DNA of 64,000 bases from SG8-30 sp964406445 (GCA_964406445.1 CAYORU010000012.1:1-64000); one strand, 5' to 3'. Counted from the stretch's first letter, positions 15,958 through 25,446 are shown. The notes: generated by a model from the letters alone, not told the origin. Numbers and translations are program-made.

Positions 15958-15980
15958 TCGGACTCTGCCCTGCGGCGGAA

Positions 15981-16624
15981 TCAGGGAGCGATCTCGTAGT
16001 GAATGAGCTCGAAGCCGGCATCCGGCACGAAGCAATGCAGTCGTGGGGAGGTCAGCCGCGTCGCGAGACAGCGGGGCTGGGAACGCAGTGCGGCATCGCC
16101 ACGTACGAGGTTCGGTCGCCGCTGCCGAGATAGAGCCGCTGCAGTCCATTGTCCAGCCCGACTGCGAAGCCGGTCGTGTTTCCGGACGCGACGACGCAGG
16201 CCGGGTCGGAGGCGATCCCGCCGCCGCTCGAGCTCCAGGCGTCTGCAGGCTGCCGGGAATCGAGTCGGCGGCTCCAACGTTCGCCATTCAGGCCCCGGCC
16301 GGCGCAGCTGAGTACAGCATCGCTCTCCTGCACGCATGACGTAGCGCTGGTGAGCGTGCCACCCCAGTCGCGCCGTCCGCTCGCCGGAATCGTCATGTTG
16401 CCGCTGACATGCTTCCTCCGGAAAAACGTCGCGCCGAGCACGTCGTTCCGTGGGCCACGCACGAAGCATTCGATCCCGGCCGGGGACTCGACGCAACTTG
16501 CGGAGCCGGTCAGCCGGACTCCCGTGCCTCCGCGACGGTCGAGTGTGGCGCAACCCATGCGACACGGGAACGAACGACCGATGGCGGTTTGCCTGAGAAT
16601 CACTGCGGCGCGGGCGCAGAGCAT
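15981..16624 (-). pseudogene. Decayed PLL/DUF346-like lectin-repeat gene
   Basis: The minus-strand translation shows repeats of the type ASCV...IECFVRGPRND, GGTLTSATSCVQ...LSCAGRG and GGGIASDPACVV...FAVGLDNGLQRLYL, resembling PLL-like (DUF346) beta-propeller lectin blades. The first frame ends at a TGA at 16052-16054. The final blade, SQPRCLATRLTSPRLHCFVP, continues in another frame to 15981. The shift lies around 16080-16110. No signal peptide or good start is seen at the 5' side; repeat traces fade above 16624. A broken gene is most likely, though a sequencing error could explain the shift. Nothing else is seen from 16625 to 16916. Confidence 0.5.
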
Positions 16625-16916
16625 CGAGCCGTCCGGTGCATCCAGCTTCGCGCGGCGTCCTGTCGCGGATCATCGACGCCGGCAGATGCGGAGCATTCTT
16701 CGTCGAATGCGCCGTCGAATCGCCTGCCGGCCGCAGGTTCCTGAAGGACGCGGACGGTTCGGAAGACATTGCCATGGTTTCCCATCGCGAAGGCAATGAT
16801 GGCGTCTTCTTCCGGGCGGGAATCGTTCTTCTGGCGGTGCCCTGACGCCGCCAGCGGCGGCGCCTGGTTGCGCCTGCCAGAGAGCAGGCGACTTCATCGA
16901 CTGGTAGTCTTGTCGC

Positions 16917-17861
16917 ATGGATGCCGAGCTCGGACGGACCTTCGAGGACTGGCTGTTCGATCCTCTGACCGGGAAGCTGGTCTTCCTGCTCGTGGGTCTG
17001 ACGGTCATCGTGATCGCCGTCAGGCTGATCCGGCGGGCCGCCGCGAGCTACCTCAAGGACAGCGCGACCCGCTACCAGGCCCGCAAGGCGGTGGCGTTCT
17101 TCGGCTACCTCGCGGCCGCGGTGTTCGTCGCGCTGGTGTTCAGCGACAAGCTCGGCGGGCTCACCGTGGCCTTCGGCGTGGCGGGCGCCGGCGTGGCCTT
17201 CGCGCTGCAGGAAGTGATCGCAAGCGCCGCCGGCTGGGTGGCGGTGTCCTTCGGCGGCTTCTACCGCGTCGGCGACCGCGTGCAGCTCGGCGGCATCAAG
17301 GGCGACGTCATCGACATCGGCATCCTGCGCACGACCATCATGCAGACCGGCGAGTGGGTCAACGGCGACCAGTACAACGGCCGGATCGTGCGGGTCGCCA
17401 ACAGCTTCGTGTTCAAGGAGCCGGTGTTCAACTACTCCGGCGAGTTCCCGTTCCTGTGGGACGAGATCATGGTGCCGATCAAGTACGGCAGCGACTACCG
17501 GCTCGCGCGCCAGCTGATCGCGCGGGTCGCCGAGGAAGTGGTGGGCGAGTACGCGCGCGCCGCCGAGCGCGCCTGGGAGCCGGTCACCCGCCGCTACATG
17601 ATCGAGAAGGCGAGCGTCCAGCCGACGGTGTTCATGACGGCGAACCAGAACTGGATCGAGTTCAACCTGCGCTTCGTGGTCGACTTCAAGGCCCGGCGCG
17701 CGACCAAGGATCGGCTGTTCGAGCGCATCCTCGAGGAGATCGACCAGACCGGCGAGCGCGTCGGCATCGCCGCCTCGACGCTCAACATCGAGAAGCTGGC
17801 GCCGCTCGAGGTGCGTCTCACCCGCGCGGACGCGCCGGACGGCGGCAGGGCGGCCGGCTGA
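16917..17861 (+). CDS. MscS-family mechanosensitive ion channel
   Basis: A 314-residue inner-membrane protein. Hydrophobic segments at about 20-42 and 60-78 are followed by the glycine/alanine-rich pore helix GLTVAFGVAGAGVAFALQEV near residues 80-102. The cytoplasmic beta domain follows (FYRVGDRVQLGGIKGDVIDIGILRTTI), then an alpha-beta domain rich in charge. Channels of this family open under membrane tension to release solutes in osmotic downshock. The protein is longer at the cytoplasmic end than the shortest MscS forms. Single gene ahead of ohr, same strand. Confidence 0.88.
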   Translation: MDAELGRTFEDWLFDPLTGKLVFLLVGLTVIVIAVRLIRRAAASYLKDSATRYQARKAVAFFGYLAAAVFVALVFSDKLGGLTVAFGVAGAGVAFALQEVIASAAGWVAVSFGGFYRVGDRVQLGGIKGDVIDIGILRTTIMQTGEWVNGDQYNGRIVRVANSFVFKEPVFNYSGEFPFLWDEIMVPIKYGSDYRLARQLIARVAEEVVGEYARAAERAWEPVTRRYMIEKASVQPTVFMTANQNWIEFNLRFVVDFKARRATKDRLFERILEEIDQTGERVGIAASTLNIEKLAPLEVRLTRADAPDGGRAAG

Positions 17862-17955
17862 CCGCTTCCACGGCGAGGCCGGCGGGATGCGCCGGCCGGT
17901 TTCCGGTATCTTCGGCTCCACGCCAGTGAATCACCGGATTGGAGTGCAAGACCTC

Positions 17956-18393
17956 ATGGACAAGATCAAGCCGCTTTTCACCGCCCAGGCCACCGCGACC
18001 GGCGGCCGCAACGGCCGGACCCGCGCCGCCGACGGCAGCGTGGACGCCGCCCTGTCGGTCCCGAAGGAGATGGGCGGACCGGGCAAGGCTGGCACGACGA
18101 CGCCGGAGCACCTGTTCGCGGCGGGCTACGCGGCCTGTTTCGGCGGGGCGCTGGACTACGTCGGCAAGCAGCACAAGAAGAATGCCGCCGGTGCGTCGAT
18201 CACCTGCGACGTTTCCATCGGCCCGCGTGACGCCGGCGGCTTCGGCCTCGCGGTGCGCATCCGGGTCGAGGACAAGAGCCTGCCGCAGGCGGAGCTCGAG
18301 GCGCTGGCGCGCGAGGCGCACGAGCAGATCTGTCCTTATTCGCACGCCACCCGCAACAACGTGCCGGTCGACCTGGTGGTCGTCGGCGGCTAG
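17956..18393 (+). CDS. ohr: Organic hydroperoxide resistance protein (Ohr/OsmC family)
   Basis: A 145-residue thiol peroxidase that reduces organic hydroperoxides, acting as a cytoplasmic dimer. The two redox cysteines are in GYAACFGGALDYV and in ICPYSHATRNN, the normal Ohr context. The ATG at 17956 has GGAGTG at 17941-17946; the open frame to 17887 lacks a better start. Its TAG stop shares the CTAG palindrome at 18390-18393 with the stop of the convergent dabA gene. No OhrR repressor gene is adjacent. Confidence 0.9.
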   Translation: MDKIKPLFTAQATATGGRNGRTRAADGSVDAALSVPKEMGGPGKAGTTTPEHLFAAGYAACFGGALDYVGKQHKKNAAGASITCDVSIGPRDAGGFGLAVRIRVEDKSLPQAELEALAREAHEQICPYSHATRNNVPVDLVVVGG

Positions 18394-20843
18394 AGCGTGG
18401 CCGGTCTTCGCCACCCGCCGGGGTGGCGAAGATTCACGGCGGCCTGTTCCCCGTCGAGCTGGAACAGGTGGATCCAGCCGTGCTCGACCAGCTCGCGAAC
18501 CTTCGCGTGCTTCGCGAGCACCGCGTCGATCGCCTCGCGCGGCGCCTCGATGAACACGGCGAGGCGCCGCGGCGTGTGCACGAAGCGCTCGCCGTCGTGC
18601 AGCGACTGCATCGGCAGGCCGATCCTGAGGTCGCCGCCGTTGCCCTCGAACACGCCGAGGTGTCCGCCCACCACGTTCTGCAGCACCTTGTTGCCGCTGC
18701 CGAAGCGGCGGTTGTCGACGGTCGAGGCGTAGTACTGCAGGTTGATCCAGTGGGTGACGACCATCGGCGCGGTCATGATGAGCTCGAGCACGCCGAAGCC
18801 CGCATCGTCCTGCCAGCGGTAATCGTGCAGGAACGACCGGCCGCCGAGGTCGAGCTGCCGGCTGCGCTGGCGCGGCGCGACGATGAAGGCGGCGTTGTCG
18901 GCGAGGCCCCACTCCGGGCGCACCTGCGACCAGTCCTTTGCGCGGGTCCCGATGGCCTCTCGCAGCGCGTCCGCCCCCATCTGCGGCAGGCCCAGCCGCC
19001 CGGCGCGCTCGGCGCGGGCCCGCGCGCCTGCGGCGGCGAGCCAGCCTGACAGCGCCGCGAGGTCGTCGCGGTGCGAGGCCGGCACCTCGTCGAGGTCGTG
19101 GAGCACGATCTCGTCGGTGGTGGTGTTGTGCAGGCCGGCTAGGAACCAGGTCGTGGCGGGCACCACGATGCCGCGCGCCGCGAGGCCGCCGCGAACGGCC
19201 GGCTCGTTGAGCAGTGCGGCCAGTGCGCGGGCGTTCACCTCGCCGGTCTGCCCGCAGCAGGCGCCGCAGTCGAGGCCGGCCGCGTGCGGGTTGTTGACGG
19301 TCTCGCTGCCGTGCCCGGCGAGCAGCACGAGCCGCGCGAAGCTGCGCGTCAGGCTCATCGCCCGCAGGATCCCGGCCGCGAGGTCTGCGCGGGACTCCGC
19401 CTGCGCCGGCTCGCCGGCGCCGACGAGGCGCGGCTTCACCCCTGCGGCCTCCGTGCGGCGGAGCCCCGCGCCCTCCGGCTGCGGCACCGGCCGGCCGCGG
19501 CCGAGGCCCTGGGCCACGAGCTTGCCCGCGTAGAGCAGGCCGAAGGACTCTACGAAGGAGAAGCCGGAACTCGCGGCGAGCTTGAATTCCCGGAAGGCGC
19601 TTGCGGCGTCGAGGCGCGCCTGGCGCCGCGCGCCGAGCCCGGGCTCGGCGCAACGGTCGGCGGCGCGCATCGCCGGGGCGAGCAGGCCGGGCAGCTGCGG
19701 TCGCGCGGCGGCGCCCCCGAGGGGCAGGTAGTCGATCGGCAGGCCGAAGAACCCGGCGAAGCCCAGGGTCTCCACCTCGGGCGTCGTGGCCTCTAGCGCG
19801 CGGCGCAGCACCTCGGAACGCACGTCGATGCAGAAGGCCGCCTGCACCGCGGGCGACTGGCGGGTCGGCGCCGGCTCGCGCAGTCCCTCGGCAAGGCCGC
19901 GGCAGACGGGCGCCTGCCAGGTGATCTCGACCGCCCGCTGCAACAGCCAGTCCAGGTCCTGCGCCCGCGCGGCGGCGCGGTCGGCCACGGGCCAGGCGGC
20001 CATGGCGCTGCGCCAGCGCAAGGTGAGTTCCGCTGGGCCGGCGCGGAACAGGATGAGTTCCCAGGCGAGGCGCAGCGCCAGCAGGTGAACGATCGCATCG
20101 TCGTCGCCGCCAATGAGGCGGGCCTGCCAGCGCTGGTAGGCTGCCCAGGAGGCCCAGCCGTTCAGGCGCAGCAGCGCCGCCGTGAAGTAGCCCTCGCGGT
20201 CCGCGGGCGCGACGCCGAGGACCTCGACCGCCTCGGCGATCAGCGAGCGCGGGTCCGCGGGCAGGCTCCGCACGCTGTGCCGGAAGCCCTTCATGCCCAT
20301 CAGTAGCCGCGGGCTGTGGTCGTGGGCGGCTTGCCGCAGCCAGCCGGGATACAGCCCCTCGGCACGGTCGGGCCCGAGCCGCGCCTGGCCGTCGTCGAAC
20401 CACGCGGCACAGTACTGGCTGGTCGCATGGGTGACGAAATCACACCAGGAGACGCGACGCGCAAGGTTCCGCCCCGCATCGAGGACGTCGGCGACGAGGG
20501 CCCGGCGCGGCGGCGCGGCCTCCTCGGCCTCGAGGAGCGCGAGGAGGTCGGCGACGGTGCAGGGGGCGCCGGCCTCGTCGATTGCGGCCTGCAGGCTCGA
20601 ATCGCTCAGCCTGCCGGCCTCCCGCTCGCCGCGGAACCAGGCCCGCGGCATGAGGAAGCGGCTGCCGCACAGGGCGGCGAGCCGGGCGGAGGCCTCCGGC
20701 AGCGGCCGCTCGGTCCAGCCCCACAGCGGGTTCACCGCGATGAACTGGTCGAGGGGCCAGGTCGGCGCGATCCGCGCGCAGGCGGCGTCGATGTCACGGT
20801 CGAGGACCGGGTCGGCGGCGGCGAGGTTCGTGGCGGTCCGCAT
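18390..20843 (-). CDS. dabA: DabA, probable inorganic carbon transporter subunit (DUF2309)
   Basis: DabA is a carbonic-anhydrase-like, zinc-dependent protein that works with the membrane protein DabB to take up dissolved inorganic carbon. The 817-residue product starts with WPLDQFIAVNPLWGW and carries the zinc-site pattern Cys and Asp in AAFCIDVRSEVL plus His and Cys in LLAGHGSETVNNPHAAGLDCGACCG. The tail includes LDVV-type segments VVTHWINLQYY and LQNVVGGHLGVFEGNGGDL. It starts 2 bases after the dabB stop, so the two are one operon. The stop codon overlaps that of ohr on the other strand. Confidence 0.92.
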   Translation of the reverse strand: MRTATNLAAADPVLDRDIDAACARIAPTWPLDQFIAVNPLWGWTERPLPEASARLAALCGSRFLMPRAWFRGEREAGRLSDSSLQAAIDEAGAPCTVADLLALLEAEEAAPPRRALVADVLDAGRNLARRVSWCDFVTHATSQYCAAWFDDGQARLGPDRAEGLYPGWLRQAAHDHSPRLLMGMKGFRHSVRSLPADPRSLIAEAVEVLGVAPADREGYFTAALLRLNGWASWAAYQRWQARLIGGDDDAIVHLLALRLAWELILFRAGPAELTLRWRSAMAAWPVADRAAARAQDLDWLLQRAVEITWQAPVCRGLAEGLREPAPTRQSPAVQAAFCIDVRSEVLRRALEATTPEVETLGFAGFFGLPIDYLPLGGAAARPQLPGLLAPAMRAADRCAEPGLGARRQARLDAASAFREFKLAASSGFSFVESFGLLYAGKLVAQGLGRGRPVPQPEGAGLRRTEAAGVKPRLVGAGEPAQAESRADLAAGILRAMSLTRSFARLVLLAGHGSETVNNPHAAGLDCGACCGQTGEVNARALAALLNEPAVRGGLAARGIVVPATTWFLAGLHNTTTDEIVLHDLDEVPASHRDDLAALSGWLAAAGARARAERAGRLGLPQMGADALREAIGTRAKDWSQVRPEWGLADNAAFIVAPRQRSRQLDLGGRSFLHDYRWQDDAGFGVLELIMTAPMVVTHWINLQYYASTVDNRRFGSGNKVLQNVVGGHLGVFEGNGGDLRIGLPMQSLHDGERFVHTPRRLAVFIEAPREAIDAVLAKHAKVRELVEHGWIHLFQLDGEQAAVNLRHPGGWRRPATL

Positions 20844-20845
20844 GG

Positions 20846-22465
20846 TCAGGCCTCCTGGCGGCGGAGTTCGTGGGCGGGCGGGGCCGGCCGCGCGGGCAGG
20901 CGGGCCGGCCAGACCCGGAAGGTCAGGCGGGTGAACAGCTCGTCGAGGTAGAGGCCTGCGTAGAGCCGCGGATAGAGGCGCTGCGCGAGCCGGCCCCGCG
21001 GCCAGGCGCTCATCACCGCCTGCAGCATCCACAGCAGGGCGAAGCCGGCGATCACGAACGCGAGGGCCGGGGCCGCGGGCGACGCCGGCGGCAGCGCCAG
21101 CACGCCGGCGAAGAGCGCGTGCCAGCCGAAGTAGAGGACGGGCACCGCGAGCGCCGTCGCCGCCAGCGTCGCCAGTCGCGCCAGGTCGCCGGCCAGCGCA
21201 CGCACCAGGAGCGGGGTCAGCGCCAGGGCGACGATGGTGGCGAGCGCCCACAGCGCAGGTTCGTCGGCCGGGCGCACGCCCCAGGCGGCGCCCGCCGCGA
21301 TCACGCCGAGCGGCGCGAGCGCGCCGGCGAGCAGCCAGCGGCCGAAGGCCGGCGGCTCGGCCCTCGGGCGCAGCGCCTCGATGCGCCACTGCTCGACCGC
21401 GCTGCCCGAGCCGAGGAAGGCGTGGGCCTTGTACAGCGAGTGCGCCACGAGATGCAGCAGGGCCAGCGACCAGGCGCCGAGGCCGCACTGCAGCAGCATG
21501 AAGCCCATCTGCGCGCAGGTGGACCAGGCGAGGGCCACCTTGATGCTGACGCGGGTGGTCATGACCAGCGCGGCGACCACGGCGGTGAGCGTGCCGGCGA
21601 CGACCAGCATCAGCTGGGCGGCCTCGGCGGCGCCGACGAGCGGCGCCAGCCGGATCATCAGGAAGCCGCCGATGTTGACGATGCCGGCATGCAGCAAGGC
21701 CGAGACCGGCGTCGGCGCTTCCATCACCTGGATGAGCCAGCCGTGGAAGGGCAGCTGCGCGCACTTGAGCGCGGCGCTGGCGGCGAACAGCACCGCAGCG
21801 ACCTCTAGGCCCGTGGGCAGTTCGGGCAGCGCCGCGATGCGCGCCAGCGCGACGTCGAGCTCCAGGCTGCCGGTGCCGATCCCGACCAGCGCGACGGCGG
21901 ACAGGAGGCAGAGGTCGGCGACGCGGCTCGCGAGGAACTTCTTGTGCGCGGCGATCAGCGCCTGGGGCCGCTCCGGGTAGAAGGTCAGCAGCTGGTGCAG
22001 CGCGAGGCTGGTGCAGATCCAGGCAGCGGCGAGCAGCAGCAGGTTGTTGGAAACCACCAGCAGGGTGACCGCGGCCAGCGTGGCGCTGAACCAGCGCGCG
22101 TAGCGGACCTGGCCCGCGTCGCCGTCGAGGTAGCGGCGCGAGTAGCCGAGGATCACCCACCCGACGAAGCACACGAGCACCAGCATGACCGCCGTCAGCG
22201 CGTCGAGCCGCGCGCTGAGCGCCAGCGTGCCGACCGGGCCGAGCGGCAACTGTGGCCCGGCGTGGAAGACCCCCGCGCCGCCGAGCGCCGCGGCAAGGGC
22301 GGCGACCAGGGCCAGCGCGAGGCCCGCGCCCGCGCCGGCCCGCGCCACCGTCCACTGCGCGGCGGGACTCGCGGCCCGGCACGCGGCGGACAGCGCATAG
22401 ACGAGCGGGACGGCGAGCAGCAGCGGGCCGGACAGGGTGGGCCAGGCGTTCGGGGCGTCGGCCAT
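20846..22465 (-). CDS. dabB: DabB, NuoL/MrpA-like proton-conducting membrane subunit
   Basis: A 539-residue polytopic membrane protein of the proton-conducting membrane transporter family, with about 13-14 hydrophobic segments. The family core is visible in LLLLAAAWICTSLALHQLLT, KKFLASRVADLCLL, KCAQLPFHGWLIQVMEAPTP (with the buried Lys) and VSALLHAGIVNIGGFLM. Paired with dabA it is the energising half of a DAB uptake complex, distinct from a respiratory NuoL because no other nuo gene is near. First gene of the minus-strand operon, divergent from a LysR gene. Confidence 0.9.
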   Translation of the reverse strand: MADAPNAWPTLSGPLLLAVPLVYALSAACRAASPAAQWTVARAGAGAGLALALVAALAAALGGAGVFHAGPQLPLGPVGTLALSARLDALTAVMLVLVCFVGWVILGYSRRYLDGDAGQVRYARWFSATLAAVTLLVVSNNLLLLAAAWICTSLALHQLLTFYPERPQALIAAHKKFLASRVADLCLLSAVALVGIGTGSLELDVALARIAALPELPTGLEVAAVLFAASAALKCAQLPFHGWLIQVMEAPTPVSALLHAGIVNIGGFLMIRLAPLVGAAEAAQLMLVVAGTLTAVVAALVMTTRVSIKVALAWSTCAQMGFMLLQCGLGAWSLALLHLVAHSLYKAHAFLGSGSAVEQWRIEALRPRAEPPAFGRWLLAGALAPLGVIAAGAAWGVRPADEPALWALATIVALALTPLLVRALAGDLARLATLAATALAVPVLYFGWHALFAGVLALPPASPAAPALAFVIAGFALLWMLQAVMSAWPRGRLAQRLYPRLYAGLYLDELFTRLTFRVWPARLPARPAPPAHELRRQEA

Positions 22466-22575
22466 GTCGGGGTCCTCGGGCGGCAGTCGACGGGCGGCAC
22501 TCTGCCCGGCCGCGCATCTTCAGTAAAATTCATATTTGATGCAAAATCGTTCTATCCAGGCGAACAGTCTCCGGC
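22466..22575. promoter_or_regulatory. Divergent control region between dabBA and the LysR gene
   Basis: The 110-base gap holds an AT-rich island at about 22520-22550 containing TTTGATGCAAA, an interrupted dyad of the size and T-N-A style bound by LysR-type regulators. The location suggests the LysR protein controls both dabBA and itself. Binding is inferred. Confidence 0.4.
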
Positions 22576-23484
22576 ATGGCGCGGCTCAACTACCACCACC
22601 TGCAGTACTTCTGGGCGGTCGCGAAGGAGGGCAACCTGACCCGGGCCGCCGCGCGCCTGCACGTGTCGCAGTCGGCGCTGTCGGTGCAGATCCGGCGGCT
22701 GGAAGCGCAGCTCGGCCAGGCGTTGTTCGTCCGCAGCGGCCGCAGCCTCGCCCTGACCGAGGCCGGCCGCATCGCGCTGTCCTACGCCGAGCAGATCTTC
22801 GGCGCGGGGGCAGAGCTCGTGGCGACGCTCAGCGAGGGGCGCCGGCCCGACCGGCAGGCGCTGCGCATCGGCGCGGTGGCGACCCTGTCGCGCAACTTCC
22901 AGGAGTCCTTCGTCAAGCCCCTGCTCGCGCGCGCCGACGTGGAACTCGTCCTGCAGTCGGGCAGCCTCGGCGAGCTGCTGATCCGCCTCGGCGCGCATAC
23001 GCTCGACGTGGTGCTCGCCAACCGCGCGGTGCACGGCGACGCGGAGCACCCCTGGCGCTGCGTGCGCATCGCGCGCCAGCAGGTCAGCCTGGTCGGCCGC
23101 CCGCTGCGCCGGCGCCGTCCGCTGGCGCTGCGCGAGGTGCTCGCGGACTTCCCGCTCATCGTGCCGGGGCCCGGCAGCGAGATCCGCGCCGGCTTCGACC
23201 TGCTCTGCGAGCAGCTCGAGGTCCGCTGCCGCATCGCGGCCGAGGTCGACGACATGGCGATGCTGCGCCTGCTGGCGCGCGACGCGGGCGCCGTCGCGCT
23301 GCTGCCCTCCGTCGTGGTCCGGGACGAGCTGCGCGACCGGCGGCTCGCGGAGTACTGCGCCGTGCCGGGGCTGCACGAGCACTTCTACGCTATTACCGCG
23401 AGGCGCAGCTTCCAGTCGCCGCTGCTCAAGTCGCTGTTCGCGCGAAGCGGCGCTGAGGTGCTGGCGATGGCCGGCGCCGACTGA
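22576..23484 (+). CDS. LysR-family transcriptional regulator, NhaR-like
   Basis: A 302-residue regulator. The N-terminal helix-turn-helix reads LNYHHLQYFWAVAKEGNLTR with HVSQSALSVQIRRLEAQLG, very close to the NhaR branch of the LysR family; an effector-binding domain fills residues 90-300. It is divergent from dabBA, the standard arrangement for a LysR regulator and its target. The signal could be carbon or ion status, but the sequence does not say. No cbb genes are in the window. Confidence 0.88.
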   Translation: MARLNYHHLQYFWAVAKEGNLTRAAARLHVSQSALSVQIRRLEAQLGQALFVRSGRSLALTEAGRIALSYAEQIFGAGAELVATLSEGRRPDRQALRIGAVATLSRNFQESFVKPLLARADVELVLQSGSLGELLIRLGAHTLDVVLANRAVHGDAEHPWRCVRIARQQVSLVGRPLRRRRPLALREVLADFPLIVPGPGSEIRAGFDLLCEQLEVRCRIAAEVDDMAMLRLLARDAGAVALLPSVVVRDELRDRRLAEYCAVPGLHEHFYAITARRSFQSPLLKSLFARSGAEVLAMAGAD

Positions 23485-23510
23485 GGCCCGCCGCGGCGCG
23501 CCGTTGTACC

Positions 23511-24011
23511 ATGGCCGCGGCAGGGCACAGGGCGGGCGGAGCGGTGAGGACCGACGCTGACTTCATGCGCGAGGCGCTCGCGCTCGCGGCGCGCGCCGAG
23601 GCGCAGGGCGAGGTGCCGGTCGGCGCGCTCGTCGTGCGCGACGGGCGGGTGATCGGCGAGGGCTGGAACCAGCCGATCTCGCTCAGGGACCCGACGGCCC
23701 ACGCCGAGGTGCTGGCGCTGCGCGCGGCGGCCCGCGGCGTCGACGACTACCGGCTCGGCGGCAGCACGCTCTACGTGACGCTCGAGCCCTGCCCGATGTG
23801 CGCCGCCGCGCTGGTGCACGCCCGCGTCGCGCGACTGGTCTTCGGCGCCTGGGACCCGCGCCAGGGCGCTGCGGGCAGCGCCTTCAACCTCGTGACGGCC
23901 AAGGGGCTCAACCACGCGGTCGACGCCTTCGGCGGCGTCCTGGCCGACGAGTGCGGCGCGTTGCTCAGGGCCTTCTTCGAGCGCCGCCGCGCCGGCGCTG
24001 CCCGCGGCTGA
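23511..24011 (+). CDS. tadA: tRNA adenosine(34) deaminase TadA
   Basis: Converts adenosine to inosine at the wobble base of tRNA-Arg(ACG). The zinc deaminase site is intact: HAEVLAL (His and catalytic Glu) and LEPCPMCAAAL (two Cys ligands). The C-terminal helices GAAGSAFNL and FFERRR are typical. The ATG at 23511 lacks a ribosome site; a GTG at 23544 after GGGCGGA would give a 155-residue protein closer to family length and may be the true start. Convergent with mltF. Confidence 0.9.
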   Translation: MAAAGHRAGGAVRTDADFMREALALAARAEAQGEVPVGALVVRDGRVIGEGWNQPISLRDPTAHAEVLALRAAARGVDDYRLGGSTLYVTLEPCPMCAAALVHARVARLVFGAWDPRQGAAGSAFNLVTAKGLNHAVDAFGGVLADECGALLRAFFERRRAGAARG

Positions 24012-24021
24012 GGCGGCCGGC

Positions 24022-25446
24022 TCAGCCGCCTTCCGCCGCCGCCTGCAGCCGCGCCTCGCCCTCGGGCGTGGCGGTCATCCAGACCAGCATGTTGAGGTAG
24101 CCGCGCACGTTCTCCACGAAGTGCACGGGCTCCCAGCCGCGGGCGTAGCCGCGGCGGGTCTCGACGAACCAGCGCTCCTGCGCGAGCAGCGGCAGGTAGC
24201 GGCGCACCTGCTCCCAGGAGTCGGGATCGCGGCCGTGCCGCTGGGTCAGGATGCGCGCGTCCTCGAGGTGGCCGAAGCCGACGTTGTAGCCGGCGAGCGC
24301 GAACCACATCCGGTCCGGCTCGGGGATCCGCGCAGGCACCTTGGAGCGCACCTCGACGAGGTAGCGGGCGCCGCCGAGGATGCTCTGGCGGGCGTCCTCG
24401 CGGTCGGTGACGCCGACCCGCCGCGCGGTGTCGTGGGTGAGCATCATCAGGCCGCGCACGCCGGTCGGCGAGACTGCCCGCGGGTCCCACTTCGACTCCT
24501 GGTAGCCGACCGCGGCGATCAGCCGCCAGTCGAGCCCGGTCTGGGTCGCCGCCTCCTCGAAATGCGCCCGCAGGCCGGGCAGCCGCTCGCGGACGTGCCG
24601 CAGGAAGTTCACGGAGTCGAGGTAGTCGAAGTCCTCCGCCTCGGCGTAGTAGCGGTCGAGCAGGGCGGCCAGCAGGCCCTGCGCCTCGAGTTCGGCGAAG
24701 TACCCGGCCACGGCGCCGTCGAGCGTGCGGTCGAGCGGGCTGAGGGCCCAGGCGACGTCCTGCTTCTCGGCGATCTCGAAGGCCTGGCGCAGCTCGGGGT
24801 GCAGGTGGCGGCCGACGGCGAAGTCGTTGGAGTTGGCGATCGTGGCGTCGATGTCGCGGGCCGAGACGCGGTCGAGCAGCGCGAGCTGGTCGATGCCCGA
24901 GACCTCGTGGTAGACGAGTCCGGGCACCTGGGCCGCGAGCTCCGCGAGCGCCGCCGCGTGGGGCGAGCGGGCCAGCACCTCGATGCGCATGCCGACCAGG
25001 TCCGTGGGCGTGGCGGGCCGGCGCCGGGCGGAGTGGTGGATGACGTGCTGGCTGATGCGCTGGTAGGTGGGGCCGAAGGCCAGGCTTGCGCGGCGCGCGC
25101 CGGTCGCAACGATCCCGGCGGCGGCGAGGTGCGCGCGATTGTGCCGGACTTCCTCGATCGCGGCCGCCGCCGAAGGCGCGACCCGCAGCTCGAGGCGGAC
25201 GCCGAGGCGGCGGGCGAAGCCCTCGGCCAGCTCGTACTCGGGCCCTTCGGGCCCGTCCACGCCGAGGTAGTAGGCCGTCGGGCTGTTGCGGGTCGCGACC
25301 TTGAGTACGCCGAGCGAGCGCACCTGCTCGATCAGGGTCGGCGGCCGCGAGCAGGTCCCCAGCGTCAGCGCCAGCGCGACGGCGGCAGCGGCGCGGAACG
25401 CCGGCCTGGCCACGGGCTGCGGCGGGCTGGGAGAGGCCGCGGTCAT
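24022..25446 (-). CDS. mltF: Membrane-bound lytic murein transglycosylase F
   Basis: Cleaves peptidoglycan between MurNAc and GlcNAc, forming anhydro ends, at the outer membrane. The 474-residue protein has an N-terminal hydrophobic stretch ending in LGTC, a likely lipobox. A periplasmic solute-binding-like domain follows (about 40-270, LGVLKVATRNSPTAYYLG). The SLT domain has the catalytic Glu in GYQESKWDPRAVSPTGVRGL, then MMLTHDTA and FALAGYNVGFGHLEDAR. All expected parts are present. The gene runs away from the tRNA-Ser gene. Confidence 0.92.
   Translation of the reverse strand: MTAASPSPPQPVARPAFRAAAAVALALTLGTCSRPPTLIEQVRSLGVLKVATRNSPTAYYLGVDGPEGPEYELAEGFARRLGVRLELRVAPSAAAAIEEVRHNRAHLAAAGIVATGARRASLAFGPTYQRISQHVIHHSARRRPATPTDLVGMRIEVLARSPHAAALAELAAQVPGLVYHEVSGIDQLALLDRVSARDIDATIANSNDFAVGRHLHPELRQAFEIAEKQDVAWALSPLDRTLDGAVAGYFAELEAQGLLAALLDRYYAEAEDFDYLDSVNFLRHVRERLPGLRAHFEEAATQTGLDWRLIAAVGYQESKWDPRAVSPTGVRGLMMLTHDTARRVGVTDREDARQSILGGARYLVEVRSKVPARIPEPDRMWFALAGYNVGFGHLEDARILTQRHGRDPDSWEQVRRYLPLLAQERWFVETRRGYARGWEPVHFVENVRGYLNMLVWMTATPEGEARLQAAAEGG

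Noticed and set aside
20844..22517. Upstream extension of the dabA frame making a 1375-codon open frame
   Set aside because: The extra part is a shifted-frame shadow of dabB; dabA homology starts exactly at the ATG at 20843.
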